Origin: Actinomycetota bacterium
Lineage (GTDB): Bacteria > Actinomycetota > Actinomycetes > Streptosporangiales > Streptosporangiaceae
Reading direction: 5' to 3'
DNA length: 64,000 nt
NCBI GenBank assembly: GCA_027313705.1
Contig: DAHVDE010000026.1
Coordinates: 62,001-126,000, forward strand
Part shown: in pieces, positions 16,967-26,820 of the stretch
How positions within the stretch are numbered: the stretch's first letter is position 1
Layout of the letters: every line of letters starts with the position of its first letter
Program-made: the position numbers and the translations under genes
Notes under the pieces: generated by a model
The model's database searches: none
Told to the model about the DNA's origin: nothing
The model's input: only the letters and a program-made list of their open reading frames with translations

Positions 16967-17512
16967 GTGCTCTATGCCTTCGGATTCGAGCGGCTCGGAG
17001 TGCTGGTCAGCGACTTGTATTTCGTCAATCCGGCACCAAAGCCCGGCCAGGAAGGCGCAGAGCGCGGGGTGCGTCTTGAGTTGCGGATGCTCGGCTTGGG
17101 TGAGCCGAAGGGCTCGATCTATGCGGGCAGCGCGATCGAGATCGGCCATCCGGTCTGGCGGGTCGACCTGCTTGAGACCGTCTCTGGCCCGCCGGGCAGC
17201 CTGAACCGCGCTCACCACCATCCGGCGTTCAACGGCTGGGAGCCGGGGGCGCGAGTTTTCGATCCTGAGCTGTCGGCCAATCCAGTCGCCTGGCTTGGCG
17301 AGCAGCTCAGCGACCTGCCAGCCGTGCTGACCCGCGCCGGGGTCGCCTCCGATGGCAAAGCGGAGTTCGCGGCCGATGCGAAGCAGCTCGCCGAGCGTGC
17401 TGCCGAGATCATGGCGGCGGTGCGCGGGCTGCTCGGCGACGTCAAGGCCGGCCGGGCAGGCGTCCCGCCGGAAGGTGATCAGCCGGACAGCGCCAGGCTG
17501 AGCTGGCTATAG
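16967..17512 (+). CDS. Conserved hypothetical protein
   Basis: A soluble protein of 181 residues beginning MLYAFGFERLGVLVSDLYFVNP. The GTG start is chosen because CTGGAGG lies 6 bases upstream. The central stretch (AIEIGHPVWRVDLLETVSG, then NRAHHHPAFNGWEP) has a clustered triple histidine that could bind metal. The C-terminal part is helical. I do not recognise the family. It stands alone between the peptidase and fbiC. Confidence 0.65.
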   Translation: MLYAFGFERLGVLVSDLYFVNPAPKPGQEGAERGVRLELRMLGLGEPKGSIYAGSAIEIGHPVWRVDLLETVSGPPGSLNRAHHHPAFNGWEPGARVFDPELSANPVAWLGEQLSDLPAVLTRAGVASDGKAEFAADAKQLAERAAEIMAAVRGLLGDVKAGRAGVPPEGDQPDSARLSWL

Positions 17513-17544
17513 CGGCGCTGGCCATAGCGGCGCTGGCTATAGCG
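17503..17544 (+). repeat. 15-bp tandem repeat spanning a stop codon
   Basis: CTGGCTATAGCGGCG is repeated 2.8 times with one mismatch (17503-17517, 17518-17532, 17533-17544). The first unit contains the stop TAG of the preceding gene. Because the unit is a multiple of three, TAG recurs in the same frame in each copy. Confidence 0.75.
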
Positions 17545-17653
17545 TCTCGCTGGCGGCAGGGACCTTGAGCCTTACGCCGACGTGGCGCGTGCGCTTGAAG
17601 GACCTGCTCGGCGGCATCGTGGGGCCTCGCGACGCCTGGTCTGTACCCGCGCC

Positions 17654-17659
17654 TAGGGT
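17654..17659 (+). promoter_or_regulatory. -10 element suggesting a leaderless fbiC transcript
   Basis: TAGGGT lies 6 bases before the fbiC ATG and no ribosome-binding sequence is present. A clear -35 is not visible. Confidence 0.4.
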
Positions 17660-17665
17660 TAAGGC

Positions 17666-20266
17666 ATGGTGCGCACCCCCGATCAGGTCAAGCCGTCAGA
17701 TAGCGCCCTGCGGCGGGCGCTGGCCCGCGCGCGGGACGGTAAGCCGCTCGACCACGCCGAGGCCGTCGTCTTGCTGCATGCGCGGGGCGAGCAGCTGACG
17801 CAGCTGCTGAGTTACGCGGCGAGGGCCAGGGACGCCGGGCTGGCGGCGGCCGGTCGGCCAGGAGTGATCACGTACTCACGCAAGGTTTTCATTCCGCTGA
17901 CCAGGCTGTGCCGGGACCGGTGCGGGTACTGCACGTTCGTCACGGTGCCCGGGCGGCTGGAAAGCGCCTACCTGTCGCCGGACGAGGTGCTCGAAATCGC
18001 CGGCCAGGGAGCCGCTCTCGGCTGCAAGGAGGCGCTGTTTACCCTCGGTGACCAGCCAGAGGCCAGGTGGAAGCAGGCACGGGAGTGGCTGGATGCGCAC
18101 GGCTACGACGACACGCTGTCTTACGTTCGGGCCATGGCCATCAGGGTGCTCGAGGAGACCGGCCTGCTGCCGCACCTGAACCCTGGCGTGCTGACCTGGC
18201 GGGACTTCCAGCGGCTCAAGCCAGTGGCGCCGTCCATGGGAATGATGCTGGAAACGACGGCTGAACGCCTGTTCACCGGAAAGGGCGGCCCGCATTTCGG
18301 CAGTCCCGATAAAGATCCTGCCGTCAGGCGCAGGGTGCTCGAGGACGCGGGCCGCAGTGCCGTGCCGTTCACCACCGGGCTGCTGATCGGCATCGGCGAG
18401 ACCCTGCCTGAGCGGGTCGACTCGATCTTCGCGATCAGGGGCGTCGCCCGCGAGTACAACGGCATCCAGGAAGTCATCATCCAGAACTTCCGCGCCAAGC
18501 CTGACACCAAGATGCGCGGCATGCCGGACGCCGAACTCGATGACCTCGCGGCCACGATCGCGGTGACCAGGCTGCTGCTCGGCCCTTCGGCCAGGATTCA
18601 GGCGCCGCCGAACCTGATCGGCGATGAGTATCAGCTCATACTCGGCGCGGGCATTGACGACTGGGGCGGTGTCTCGCCGCTGACGCCCGACCACGTGAAT
18701 CCAGAACGCGCCTGGCCGCAGATCGATGACCTAGCCGGGCACACCGCCGCAGGCGGGTTCGAGTTGCGCGAGCGGCTCACGATTTACCCGCCTTACCAGC
18801 GCGAGCCCTGGCTCGATCCGAGGCTCGCCGCCCACGTGAGCGCCCTGGCCGATCCGGGCACCGGCCTCGCCAGGCCGGCCACGCGGCCAGGGGGAAGGCC
18901 ATGGCAGGAGCCTGACGGCGGCTGGGGTGAGTCTTCAGGCCGAACCGACCTGCACGTCACGATCGACACTACCGGCCGGACCGCTGATCGCCGCGCGGAC
19001 TTCGCCGAGGTCTACGGTGACTGGGACGAGATCGCCGCCCGGCTGCGGCCCGCCGGGTCAGGCCCGCGACGGCTGCGTTCAGAAGTGGCCGCCGCGCTGC
19101 GCAGCGCCGAGGCCAATCCGGCCGGGCTGACCGACGCGGAGGCGCTCGCCTTGCTCGACGCGGATGGCGCCGAACTCGACGCCCTCGCAGGGATCGCGGA
19201 CGCGATCCGCCGCGACGTCAACGGCGACCCGGTCACCTACGTCGTCAACCGCAACATCAACTTCACCAACGTCTGTTACACGGGCTGCCGTTTCTGCGCG
19301 TTCGCGCAGCGCCGCACCGACGCTGATGCCTACACGCTGTCCCTTGAGCAGATCGGCGACCGGGCCAGGGAAGCCTGGGAAGCCGGTGCCACCGAGGTCT
19401 GCATGCAGGGCGGCATCCACCCTGACCTGCCAGGCACCGCGTACTTCGACATAGCGGCCGAGGTCAAGCGCAGGCAGCCGGACATGCATGTTCACGCCTT
19501 CTCGCCGATGGAGGTCATGAACGGCGTTGCCCGCACCGGCCTTTCCGTCAGGGACTGGCTGACACGGGCCCGCGAGTCGGGCGTCGGCTCGCTGCCCGGC
19601 ACCGCGGCCGAGATACTCGACGACGACGTCCGCTGGGTACTCACCAAAGGCAAGCTCCCCACGGCCGCCTGGATCGAAGTGATCACGACCGCGCATGAGC
19701 TTGGCATCCCGACGTCGGCCACGATGATGTACGGCCACGTGGACACGCCCGCGCACTGGGTCGGCCACTTGCGCGTGATCAGGGGCATCGCCGAGAGGAC
19801 CGGCGGGTTCACCGAGTTCGTGCTGCTGCCGTTCGTGCACGCCAGTTCGCCGATCTACCTGGCCGGCCTGGCCAGGCCTGGCCCGACCAGCCGTGAGAAC
19901 CGCGCGGTCCACGCGCTGTCCCGTCTCATGCTGCACGGCGCGATCAACTCGATCCAGTGCTCGTGGGTCAAGCTGGGCGACGATCTGTGCCGTGAGGTGC
20001 TGGCCGGCGGTGTCAACGACCTGGGCGGGACCTTGATGGAGGAGACCATCAGCCGGATGGCGGGATCTGTCAACGGCTCGTTCAAGACGATCAGCCAGCT
20101 AGCAGCCATGGTCGAGCCGACCGGACGGCCGGTGAAGCAGCGGACCACGACCTACCAGGAGCCTGCGGCTGACCGGGTCGCCGCCGCCGGGGCGAGCGAT
20201 GGCGTGTGCTCGTCGGTACGCGGGCGAGCGCTGCCGCTGATCGCGTCGCCCGGCATCGGGGCCTGA
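17666..20266 (+). CDS. fbiC: FO synthase FbiC (CofG-CofH fusion)
   Basis: Makes 7,8-didemethyl-8-hydroxy-5-deazariboflavin (FO), the F420 chromophore, from tyrosine and the flavin precursor. 866 residues hold two radical-SAM domains. The CofG-like half has CRDRCGYC (Cys82, Cys86, Cys89) and the CofH-like half CYTGCRFC (Cys537, Cys541, Cys544). The fused form is the actinobacterial arrangement. fbiB and fbiA lie 4-6 kb downstream; no fbiD is in the window. Confidence 0.96.
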   Translation: MVRTPDQVKPSDSALRRALARARDGKPLDHAEAVVLLHARGEQLTQLLSYAARARDAGLAAAGRPGVITYSRKVFIPLTRLCRDRCGYCTFVTVPGRLESAYLSPDEVLEIAGQGAALGCKEALFTLGDQPEARWKQAREWLDAHGYDDTLSYVRAMAIRVLEETGLLPHLNPGVLTWRDFQRLKPVAPSMGMMLETTAERLFTGKGGPHFGSPDKDPAVRRRVLEDAGRSAVPFTTGLLIGIGETLPERVDSIFAIRGVAREYNGIQEVIIQNFRAKPDTKMRGMPDAELDDLAATIAVTRLLLGPSARIQAPPNLIGDEYQLILGAGIDDWGGVSPLTPDHVNPERAWPQIDDLAGHTAAGGFELRERLTIYPPYQREPWLDPRLAAHVSALADPGTGLARPATRPGGRPWQEPDGGWGESSGRTDLHVTIDTTGRTADRRADFAEVYGDWDEIAARLRPAGSGPRRLRSEVAAALRSAEANPAGLTDAEALALLDADGAELDALAGIADAIRRDVNGDPVTYVVNRNINFTNVCYTGCRFCAFAQRRTDADAYTLSLEQIGDRAREAWEAGATEVCMQGGIHPDLPGTAYFDIAAEVKRRQPDMHVHAFSPMEVMNGVARTGLSVRDWLTRARESGVGSLPGTAAEILDDDVRWVLTKGKLPTAAWIEVITTAHELGIPTSATMMYGHVDTPAHWVGHLRVIRGIAERTGGFTEFVLLPFVHASSPIYLAGLARPGPTSRENRAVHALSRLMLHGAINSIQCSWVKLGDDLCREVLAGGVNDLGGTLMEETISRMAGSVNGSFKTISQLAAMVEPTGRPVKQRTTTYQEPAADRVAAAGASDGVCSSVRGRALPLIASPGIGA

Positions 20267-20280
20267 CCGGGCTGGTGGCG

Positions 20281-20318
20281 GCTCAGGTCACGAACTGGTA
20301 TCGAGGATGGACCTGAGC
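20281..20318 (+). terminator. Inverted repeat between fbiC and the DprE1 homologue
   Basis: GCTCAGGTC (20281-20289) pairs perfectly with GACCTGAGC (20310-20318) around a 20-base spacer, 14 bases after the fbiC stop. It has no T tract. It could end the fbiC transcript or act as an operator for the next gene. Confidence 0.35.
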
Positions 20319-20401
20319 GGGAATGCTCGCCTCGGTGTTGGTACTCAGCTACGAAGCGGACAACGCCCGTCGCCACCTGGGCTCACAAAGGAGCAGTATA
20401 A

Positions 20402-21772
20402 ATGGCCGTAAAGCTGGAGCTGCGCAGGCAGCGGCTCACCGGCTGGGGCATGACCGAGCCGACCTGGGCGCAGGTGGCCGTACCTGACTCGGCGCAGGAC
20501 GTGGCCGGCCTGGTCAAGAGCGCCTCTTGCGCTGCCGGGGTGATCGCGCGCGGGCTCGGGCGCAGTTACAACAACGCCGCGCAGAACGACGGCGGCGTCG
20601 TCGTGTCCACGGCAGGACTGCGGCAGGTGCTGTCGTTCGACGCCGCCTCTGGCGTGGTGGTGTGCGAGGCGGGTGTCTCGCTCGAAGAGCTGATGGTGCG
20701 CTTCTTGCCTGAGGGCTGGTTCGTACCGGTGACGCCGGGCACCAGGAAGGTGTCGGTAGGCGGTGCGATCGCCGCGGACGTGCACGGGAAGAACCATCAC
20801 TCGGCGGGCAGCTTTGCCAGCCACGTGCTGTCCTTCGACCTGCTTACCTCGGACGGCGCGGTCAGGACCGTGACGCAGGAAGGCAGCCGCGAGCTGTTCT
20901 GGGCGACGGCGGGCGGCATGGGACTGACAGGGGTGGTGCTGCGGGCGAGCGTGCGGCTCAAGCCCGTGCGGACGTCGCGGCTGATCGTGGACACGGTGCG
21001 GACCGCCGACATCGACGAGACGATGGCCTATCTGTCGAAGACCGACGCCGAGTTCGACTACACGGTGGCCTGGACCGACTGCCTGGCGGCTGGCGGCAAG
21101 CTCGGCCGCTCGGTTATCACCAGCGGCAACTTCGCCGACGTGGCGGACCTGCCGGCCAAGGAGCGCGGCACGCCGCTGGCGTTCAGGGAATCTTCGCTGG
21201 TAGGAGCGCCGCCGCTGTTCCCGAACGGGCTGATCAACCGGCGGACCGTCGCCATGCTCAACGAGGCTTACTACCGTAAGGCACCACTGAGGCGGATCGG
21301 TGAGATCCAGTCCATCGGCGAGTTCTTCCATCCGCTCGACTCGATCAGGAACTGGAATCGCGTATACGGGCCCGCCGGGTTCAGGCAGTACCAGTACGTG
21401 GTGCCTTTCGAGGCATCTGACGTCGTCAGGCGATCGCTTGAGCGGATAAGCGCCCTGCGCGCACCCTCGTTCGTGACCGTGCTCAAGCGGTTCGGCGCCG
21501 CCGACCCTGGCCTGCTTTCCTTCCCGATGCCCGGCTGGACCCTGGCGCTCGACTTCCCGGCAAAGACGCCATGGCTCAGGCAGTTGCTAGGCGAGCTAGA
21601 CGACCTTGTCATCGAGGCAGGCGGAAGACTCTACCTGGCCAAGGACTCGCGGATTCCCGCTGGTCTCATGGACCGCATGTATCCCAGGCTCGAGGAGTTC
21701 AGGCGGCTGCGCAGCCAGCTAGACCCTGACGGGCTCTTCGCTTCCGATCTGTCCAGGAGGCTCGCGCTCTGA
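20402..21772 (+). CDS. dprE1: DprE1-like decaprenylphosphoryl-ribose oxidase
   Basis: An FAD-dependent oxidase. In mycobacteria DprE1 works with DprE2 to convert decaprenylphosphoryl-ribose to the arabinose donor. 456 residues align along the whole length: RGLGRSYNN, PVTPGTRKVSVGGAIAADVHGK, NHHSAGSF, YGPAGFRQYQYVVP and LYLAKDSR. The conserved active-site lysines are kept (VLKRFG and LYLAKDSR). The strand WNICVDFP of M. tuberculosis reads WTLALDFP, placing Ala382 at the benzothiazinone-reactive Cys387 and Thr at Asn385. The ATG follows AAAGGAG. No dprE2 candidate is adjacent, so the exact substrate is an inference. Confidence 0.85.
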   Translation: MAVKLELRRQRLTGWGMTEPTWAQVAVPDSAQDVAGLVKSASCAAGVIARGLGRSYNNAAQNDGGVVVSTAGLRQVLSFDAASGVVVCEAGVSLEELMVRFLPEGWFVPVTPGTRKVSVGGAIAADVHGKNHHSAGSFASHVLSFDLLTSDGAVRTVTQEGSRELFWATAGGMGLTGVVLRASVRLKPVRTSRLIVDTVRTADIDETMAYLSKTDAEFDYTVAWTDCLAAGGKLGRSVITSGNFADVADLPAKERGTPLAFRESSLVGAPPLFPNGLINRRTVAMLNEAYYRKAPLRRIGEIQSIGEFFHPLDSIRNWNRVYGPAGFRQYQYVVPFEASDVVRRSLERISALRAPSFVTVLKRFGAADPGLLSFPMPGWTLALDFPAKTPWLRQLLGELDDLVIEAGGRLYLAKDSRIPAGLMDRMYPRLEEFRRLRSQLDPDGLFASDLSRRLAL

Positions 21773-21883
21773 GGCCGCTCGAGTGCCCGCTCGAAGGCCC
21801 GCTCGCTGGCCGTTAGCACGGTTGCCGACGTATCGTCGCCTGGAACGATAAGCAGGCTTACTGGCGTTGCGGCGGTGCGGCCA

Positions 21884-23086
21884 ATGGAAGACATCATCAT
21901 CGGGAGCACTGACCGCCCGCCTGGCGGCCCGCGCCGCAAGCTGGCCATCGCGGCGGCGGTAACGATCCTGGCCGCGGTCATCCTCGCCGAGCACTTTCCG
22001 CACGGCGGCTCGGGCGCGCGCCCGCCGACCACGGGCCGTGACGGCGCCAAGACGATCATCAGGCTGCGAGCCGAGGCGCCGGCCGGCCCGAGCGGCATAC
22101 TCGGCGTGCACCTTCCGGTGCCGTCCTGGGCCAGGCTGCCAAGGACAGGCGCGCGGCCTGACTGGTACTGGCCGGCCAGCGGCACTTCCGCGCCGATCGG
22201 CGGATTGCCTGACCGCAAGCTCGGCTACGTGTTCACCCGAGTCGGCGGCGGCTGGGCGATCGTGCCGCAATCCGCTGGCAAGGCGGGCTGCGGCAATTGC
22301 CCTGGGTCGCCAAGGCCGGTGTACTACCTCGCCAGCAGCTCCCGGTCTGCGGACGTCATCGGTTCTGGCACGATGGCGGCTCCTGGCGCCGATGCAGGCA
22401 GGATCTGGCTGACGACCTTTGCGGCGAGCCGTGACCTCGGCACTAAGGCGGGCGTGGCGCGCGAGTACTCGGGCGCCGGCGTGCCGATCGGTCCCTCGGT
22501 CACGCTGCCAGTCGGCTATGAGATCGCCCAGGGAACCGCGCGCGGGCTGCTGCTCGTCCCCATCGCCGCCCGCGCCAGCATCGCCGCCGCCGACCTGCTG
22601 TGGAACCCGGTGGCACGGCGCGCGACGGGCCTCTTTTACGGCGTGATCGCGGTCAGCGCGACGTGGCTAGCGCAGACCCCGCCGTGCACGGCGACCTGCC
22701 CGGTGCGCGTGGTCAGCTTGAACACGGGCCGCAGCGTAATGCTGAAGGTGCCGCACGGAGACACCGCTACCGACGGTGACTTCAGTCCGGACGGACGCTT
22801 CCTGGCCCTTCAGGTCAGCGTCGGTGACAACGGTGCCGACGGCGCGCTGGCGCTGCAGCTCGAGGTGGCCGATCTGGCCTGGCCGCGGCTGGTGCCCGTA
22901 CCGCATACCTGGGTGAGCAGCGACGCGCTCGACGGTTTCGGCTGGCCAGCCGAGGGCGACAACCTCGCCGCCGAGCTCACCTTCGCCACCAGGGTTCAGG
23001 TCGCTTTCTGGAACCCGGCCACGGGCAGGTTCGCGGTGGCCGACGTCAGCAGGCACGACTATCCCGCCGCCCTCGTCACTGGCTGA
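21884..23086 (+). CDS. Membrane-anchored beta-propeller-like hypothetical protein
   Basis: About 400 residues with one N-terminal membrane segment (LAIAAAVTILAAVILAEHF). The outer portion contains short repeats resembling TolB/WD-like blades, such as DGDFSPDGRFLALQV. A CGNC pair and CTATC near the middle could form disulfides. ATG 21884 is chosen; the upstream GTG 21875 has no better signal. No function can be assigned. It is followed by the PadR operator. Confidence 0.6.
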   Translation: MEDIIIGSTDRPPGGPRRKLAIAAAVTILAAVILAEHFPHGGSGARPPTTGRDGAKTIIRLRAEAPAGPSGILGVHLPVPSWARLPRTGARPDWYWPASGTSAPIGGLPDRKLGYVFTRVGGGWAIVPQSAGKAGCGNCPGSPRPVYYLASSSRSADVIGSGTMAAPGADAGRIWLTTFAASRDLGTKAGVAREYSGAGVPIGPSVTLPVGYEIAQGTARGLLLVPIAARASIAAADLLWNPVARRATGLFYGVIAVSATWLAQTPPCTATCPVRVVSLNTGRSVMLKVPHGDTATDGDFSPDGRFLALQVSVGDNGADGALALQLEVADLAWPRLVPVPHTWVSSDALDGFGWPAEGDNLAAELTFATRVQVAFWNPATGRFAVADVSRHDYPAALVTG

Positions 23087-23106
23087 CGCAGGCAAGCGGC
23101 TCGACG

Positions 23107-23137
23107 TATCTAATAGATAACTGCTATCTATTAGATA
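23107..23137 (+). promoter_or_regulatory. Likely PadR operator
   Basis: TATCTAATAGATA (23107-23119) and its exact reverse complement TATCTATTAGATA (23125-23137) are separated by ACTGC. Each arm is itself a palindrome around a central base. It is strongly AT-rich for this genome and lies 22 bp before the padR start, so autorepression of a PadR dimer is likely. Confidence 0.75.
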
Positions 23138-23159
23138 ACCGTTAGGGAAGAGGTGCCTC

Positions 23160-24428
23160 GTGCAAGAAGTGGTGCTGGCGTTGCTTGCCAAGGAGCCCTC
23201 GCACGGCTACCAGTTGCGGACGCGGCTGCGGCTGGCGCTCGGGCCGGTCGGTGACGCCATGAACGCCGGCCAGATCTACGTGACGCTGACCAGGCTCGAG
23301 AAGGCCGGACTGGTCGAGTCGCAGCGCGAGGCTGGGGTCGCAGAACGACCCGACCGCAACGTGTACGCGCTCACCGCAGCGGGCCAGCAGCGGGTGGCTA
23401 CCTGGCTCGCCGAAGCGGCCTGGCCGGGAGTCGCGCCGGTGGAGTTCCACCTCAAGCTGGTCGCGGCCGCCGCTTCCAGGCTGGCGGATCCACTGACGAT
23501 CGTGGATGCGCAACGGCGCGAGTTGCTGCGCCGACTCGGTGAGGCGCAGCGGGCGGCGATGGCCGAGCCTGAGCGGTCTGCGGCCGGGCTGCTGCTCGAA
23601 GGACTGGTACTTCGGCTGCAAGCCGACCTGCGCTGGCTGGAAGCCTGCGAGCGGCACTGGGCAGGGACGGGAATGCGAAATGAGCGACATGGAGGGCAGG
23701 CGCAGCATGCTGAGCGCTGTAGGCGTAGCCAAGACTTACGGATCAGGAACCGGGCTGGTACGCGCCGTCGACGGCCTGATCGGCCCGCAGGGATCGCCAT
23801 CGGTCACCGGGGGAGACGTCGGGCTGACGCTCGGGCTTGCCCTGGCCGTGGCCTTGCTGTCCACTTTCATTCCCGCGCTTCATGCCGCCAGGACGAGCAC
23901 GGTCAGTGCGCTCGCCGGCGCGGCGCGGCGCCCGTGCCGGCGGCGCATGCTGATCGCGCTGTCGCGGCGCCTGCCGGTTCCCTGGCTGATCGGCCTCCGG
24001 CTGGCGGTGCGAAGGCCAAGGCGGCTCGCGCTGGGCGCGGCGAGCACCGCGATCACCGTGGCGCTCATCGTCGCCGTCGTCGACGTGCACGACCGAAGCC
24101 AGGTGAGCCGGGTGATCGAGGCCAACAACAGGGCGGGCTCGCCGGTCTTCCCCTCGGCAGGAGCGCTGATCGCGGTCTGGGCATGCGCGGTGGCCGTGGT
24201 GACGGCGCTCGCTGCTCTCACGTCATGGCTCGGCACCAGGCGCCCGGCGGTGGCTATCCTGCAGGCCGAACTGGCCTGACCTGTGCCAGGTTCGGTCAGC
24301 GGACGACGATGGCGTCGCCAGGGTCGCGCCCGGGACGCGGCCTGGGCGGCGCAGCCGGGTGGCCGACGCCGACCGCGCCCATCGGCTCCCAGCCCTGCGG
24401 CAGGCCGAGCGCGGCGGCGGCGACCTGA
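23160..24428 (+). CDS. PadR-family transcription regulator with an aberrant C-terminal extension
   Basis: Residues 1-85 are a PadR winged helix ([34 protein letters not shown]) and residues 90-165 form the Vir_C-like helical dimerisation part. A normal member would end near residue 170, about 23680. Here the frame has no stop until 24428 and continues in an Arg/Gly/Ala-rich sequence that reads through an ABC-transporter remnant in another frame and overlaps the end of fbiB. A frameshift that removed the original stop is the simplest reading. The functional protein is probably only the first 170-180 residues. It probably regulates itself and the lost transporter. Confidence 0.7.
   Translation: MQEVVLALLAKEPSHGYQLRTRLRLALGPVGDAMNAGQIYVTLTRLEKAGLVESQREAGVAERPDRNVYALTAAGQQRVATWLAEAAWPGVAPVEFHLKLVAAAASRLADPLTIVDAQRRELLRRLGEAQRAAMAEPERSAAGLLLEGLVLRLQADLRWLEACERHWAGTGMRNERHGGQAQHAERCRRSQDLRIRNRAGTRRRRPDRPAGIAIGHRGRRRADARACPGRGLAVHFHSRASCRQDEHGQCARRRGAAPVPAAHADRAVAAPAGSLADRPPAGGAKAKAARAGRGEHRDHRGAHRRRRRRARPKPGEPGDRGQQQGGLAGLPLGRSADRGLGMRGGRGDGARCSHVMARHQAPGGGYPAGRTGLTCARFGQRTTMASPGSRPGRGLGGAAGWPTPTAPIGSQPCGRPSAAAAT
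23680..24279 (+). pseudogene. ABC transporter remnant: ATPase N-terminus joined to FtsX-type permease C-terminus
   Basis: From ATG 23680 the frame reads [21 protein letters not shown], the first strand of an ABC ATPase, for about 33 residues. It then passes directly into permease sequence: [29 protein letters not shown] and later hydrophobic segments ending [13 protein letters not shown]. The Walker A, signature and Walker B parts and most of the permease are missing. This is what a deletion between the ATPase and permease genes of a PadR-regulated exporter would leave. The frame is intact (199 residues), so a small membrane protein might still be made. Confidence 0.7.
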
Positions 24429-25576
24429 CCGCAGAACAAGGTGCTCGATACCCAGCAGGAACCGAGACCCTCGACGGCCAGCGCGACCAGCAGGTTCTCT
24501 ACCCCGGCGCCCATCGAGACGAGGAACATCGCCCGCTCCGCACCGGCCCTGCGCTCGTCGGGGTAGTGATGGGCGGCGTCGCTCACCAGGCAGGGCACGA
24601 TGATCACCGGAGCTGCCCGCAGCGGCTCGCCCCGCTTAGTGCGGCGCGCGATCTGGTCTTCGGTGAAGCCGTCGGCGCGCAGGTCGGCGATCCAGGCGGC
24701 CAGCATGTCGTCGAGCAGCCGTTGCCTGGTGGCAGCGGTCTCGACGATCGCGAACCGCCAGGGCTGGCTGTGGTGCGGCGCGGGTGCGGTAAGCGCGGCA
24801 GCGACGGCTCGCCTGATCGCCGCGCTATCGACCGGCTCGGCGGTGAACTCCCTGATGGTGCGGCGCTCGGCAAGCACATCGGCGGCGCCTAGCCGGAACA
24901 TGTCCTCTTCTGGCGGTCTGACCAGGGCGGCAGCGCCGGGACCTGGCTCGGGGGTGACGAGTTCGGCCAGGCCGCGCACGATCGCTACCGGAAGCTGGCC
25001 GGTCTTGCCCTTGACGAGTTCCGCCGCCGCCGCGATCTCGTCGGCGACGGCCGCCACGGTGACCTCGAGCACATTGCCGAAGGAGTCTGGCTGGCCGCGG
25101 TGGTCGCGAAGCGGCAGCACGCCCGCCGCGCCGATCGCCGCGTCCGTCTGGCCGTTGCGCCACGGCCTGCCCATGGTGTCGGTGATCAGCACGCCGACGT
25201 TGGCACCGGTCAGGCCGGCCAGCCCGGCTCTCAGCCGCCGCGCTGACTCGTCAGGGTACTCGGGCAGCAGCACCGCGGTTCCCGCTGCCGTATTCGACCG
25301 GTCAACGCCTGCCGCGGCGAGCACGAGTCCTTGCCTGGTCGCGGCAATGGTCGTAGCGCCGCGCCTGGCCACCACGCGCACGGTCTCGGCCGCGATCGCG
25401 TCCTCGCGGCTGGCCTCGATCACGCGGCCTTCCGCCTTGCTGACGATCTTCGAGGTGACGACGACGATGTCGCCGTCGATCAGGCCAGGCGCGCTGTCGG
25501 CGATGAGCCTGGCCAGGTCGGTGCCTGCGGTTATCTCCGGCAGGCCAGGGATCGCCGTGATCGTGACCTGGCTCAT
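24296..25576 (-). CDS. fbiB: F420:glutamyl ligase FbiB (CofE plus nitroreductase-like domain)
   Basis: Adds the poly-glutamate tail to F420-0. Residues 1-240 are the CofE-like GTP-dependent ligase ([28 protein letters not shown]). Residues 245-426 are a nitroreductase/FMN-type domain ([22 protein letters not shown]). The fusion is typical of actinobacteria. Its start overlaps the fbiA stop by four bases, so the two are cotranscribed. Confidence 0.93.
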   Translation of the reverse strand: MSQVTITAIPGLPEITAGTDLARLIADSAPGLIDGDIVVVTSKIVSKAEGRVIEASREDAIAAETVRVVARRGATTIAATRQGLVLAAAGVDRSNTAAGTAVLLPEYPDESARRLRAGLAGLTGANVGVLITDTMGRPWRNGQTDAAIGAAGVLPLRDHRGQPDSFGNVLEVTVAAVADEIAAAAELVKGKTGQLPVAIVRGLAELVTPEPGPGAAALVRPPEEDMFRLGAADVLAERRTIREFTAEPVDSAAIRRAVAAALTAPAPHHSQPWRFAIVETAATRQRLLDDMLAAWIADLRADGFTEDQIARRTKRGEPLRAAPVIIVPCLVSDAAHHYPDERRAGAERAMFLVSMGAGVENLLVALAVEGLGSCWVSSTLFCGQVAAAALGLPQGWEPMGAVGVGHPAAPPRPRPGRDPGDAIVVR

Positions 25577-26523
25577 CGGGATAGCTCCGTCGCGAGTTCG
25601 ATCGCCGCCTTCGCCATCGCGGTGGTGGCCGGGATGGCGTGCATGTAAAGCGGCACCGCCCGCACCGCGATGCCTGCCAGTTCTGGCGCGGTCGCGGCGG
25701 CGGCGTCCTTGGTATCGACCAGCCAGCCGTCAAGCAGGTCACTGCCGTAGTGCGCGGCGACGGCGGCCGCGCTCGTCTGGACCCCGATCGCGGTCAGGCA
25801 CGCATCGGCCATGCCGCGCACCGGCGCGCCGCCGATCACCGGGGAGACTCCGACGACGGTCTTGGCCGCCACGGCCTTCGCGATGCCTGGGACGGCGAGG
25901 ATGACGCCGATGCTGACTACCGGGTTAGAGGGAGGCAGCAGCACGAAGTCGGCTTCAGCGATCGCGGTGAGCACGCCAGGAGCGGGCGCTGACAGGTCGG
26001 CGCCGGCGAACGTGAAACCGAGTGCGGGAACCTTCGCGTGCAGCCGCACCCACCATTCCTGGAAATGGATTTCCCTGCGGCCGCCTTCGTCGGCAATGAG
26101 CACATGCGTCTGAACGTCGTCGTCGGTCATCGGAAGCAACCTGACTCCCGGCCGCCAGCGCTCGCACAGCCTGGCCGTTGCCGCTGACAGCGGCATCCCC
26201 GCCGTCAGCAGCGAGGTCCTGGCGATGTGCGTCGCGAAGTCACGGTCACCGAGGCTGAACCAAGCGGGTCCGGCACCGTAGGCGGTCAGTTCTGACTGCA
26301 CCGCGAAGGTCTCGTCGTCCCTGCCCCAGCCCTGGTCCTCGCTGATGCCGCCGCCCAGCGTGTACATCACCGTGTCCAGGTCAGGAGATACGTGCAGCCC
26401 GAAAAGCGTGATGTCGTCACCGGTGTTCCCGATGACGGTGATCTCGGCGTCTGGTGCGGCGGCCAGCAGGCCACGCAAGAATCTGGCGCCGCCGACTCCG
26501 CCAGCGAGCAAGGTGATCCGCAT
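25573..26523 (-). CDS. fbiA: 2-phospho-L-lactate transferase FbiA (CofD)
   Basis: Transfers the phospholactyl or phosphoenolpyruvyl group to FO, making (dehydro-)F420-0. 316 residues, with the N-terminal [14 protein letters not shown], the GNTGDD motif, [13 protein letters not shown] and [13 protein letters not shown]. It is first in the fbiA-fbiB operon and is divergent from whiB2, as in Mycobacterium. Confidence 0.95.
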   Translation of the reverse strand: MRITLLAGGVGGARFLRGLLAAAPDAEITVIGNTGDDITLFGLHVSPDLDTVMYTLGGGISEDQGWGRDDETFAVQSELTAYGAGPAWFSLGDRDFATHIARTSLLTAGMPLSAATARLCERWRPGVRLLPMTDDDVQTHVLIADEGGRREIHFQEWWVRLHAKVPALGFTFAGADLSAPAPGVLTAIAEADFVLLPPSNPVVSIGVILAVPGIAKAVAAKTVVGVSPVIGGAPVRGMADACLTAIGVQTSAAAVAAHYGSDLLDGWLVDTKDAAAATAPELAGIAVRAVPLYMHAIPATTAMAKAAIELATELSR

Positions 26524-26703
26524 GCGCCTGAGTCTGCCAGGCGAATTCCCGGCGACCCTGACCGGCCCATGGCCGATGCGGTGCCCGGGCCGACGTAGCG
26601 CCTGGCCCTGGCGGGCAGACCAGGCTCAGGCTGGGACCCCAAGATTGCCGGCAGACTTTCCCGTCATCACGGGCAACCGGGCGGGCTCTATCACGTATCT
26701 GCC

Positions 26704-26733
26704 TTGACGGCTGGCAAGACACGCGGGTGTAAT
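26704..26733 (+). promoter_or_regulatory. Putative whiB2 promoter
   Basis: TTGACG (26704-26709) and TGTAAT (26728-26733) are separated by 18 bp, about 90 bp upstream of whiB2. TGTAATT is repeated 14 bp downstream (26742-26748), which may be a second -10 or part of an operator. Confidence 0.5.
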
Positions 26734-26820
26734 TTCAATGATGTAATTCTCCGGTCGGCCACCTGCGAATGGTGCCGGGCAGCGGAGAGCCGACGGGGTA
26801 GCGAGGGGTGGAGGTGCGCG

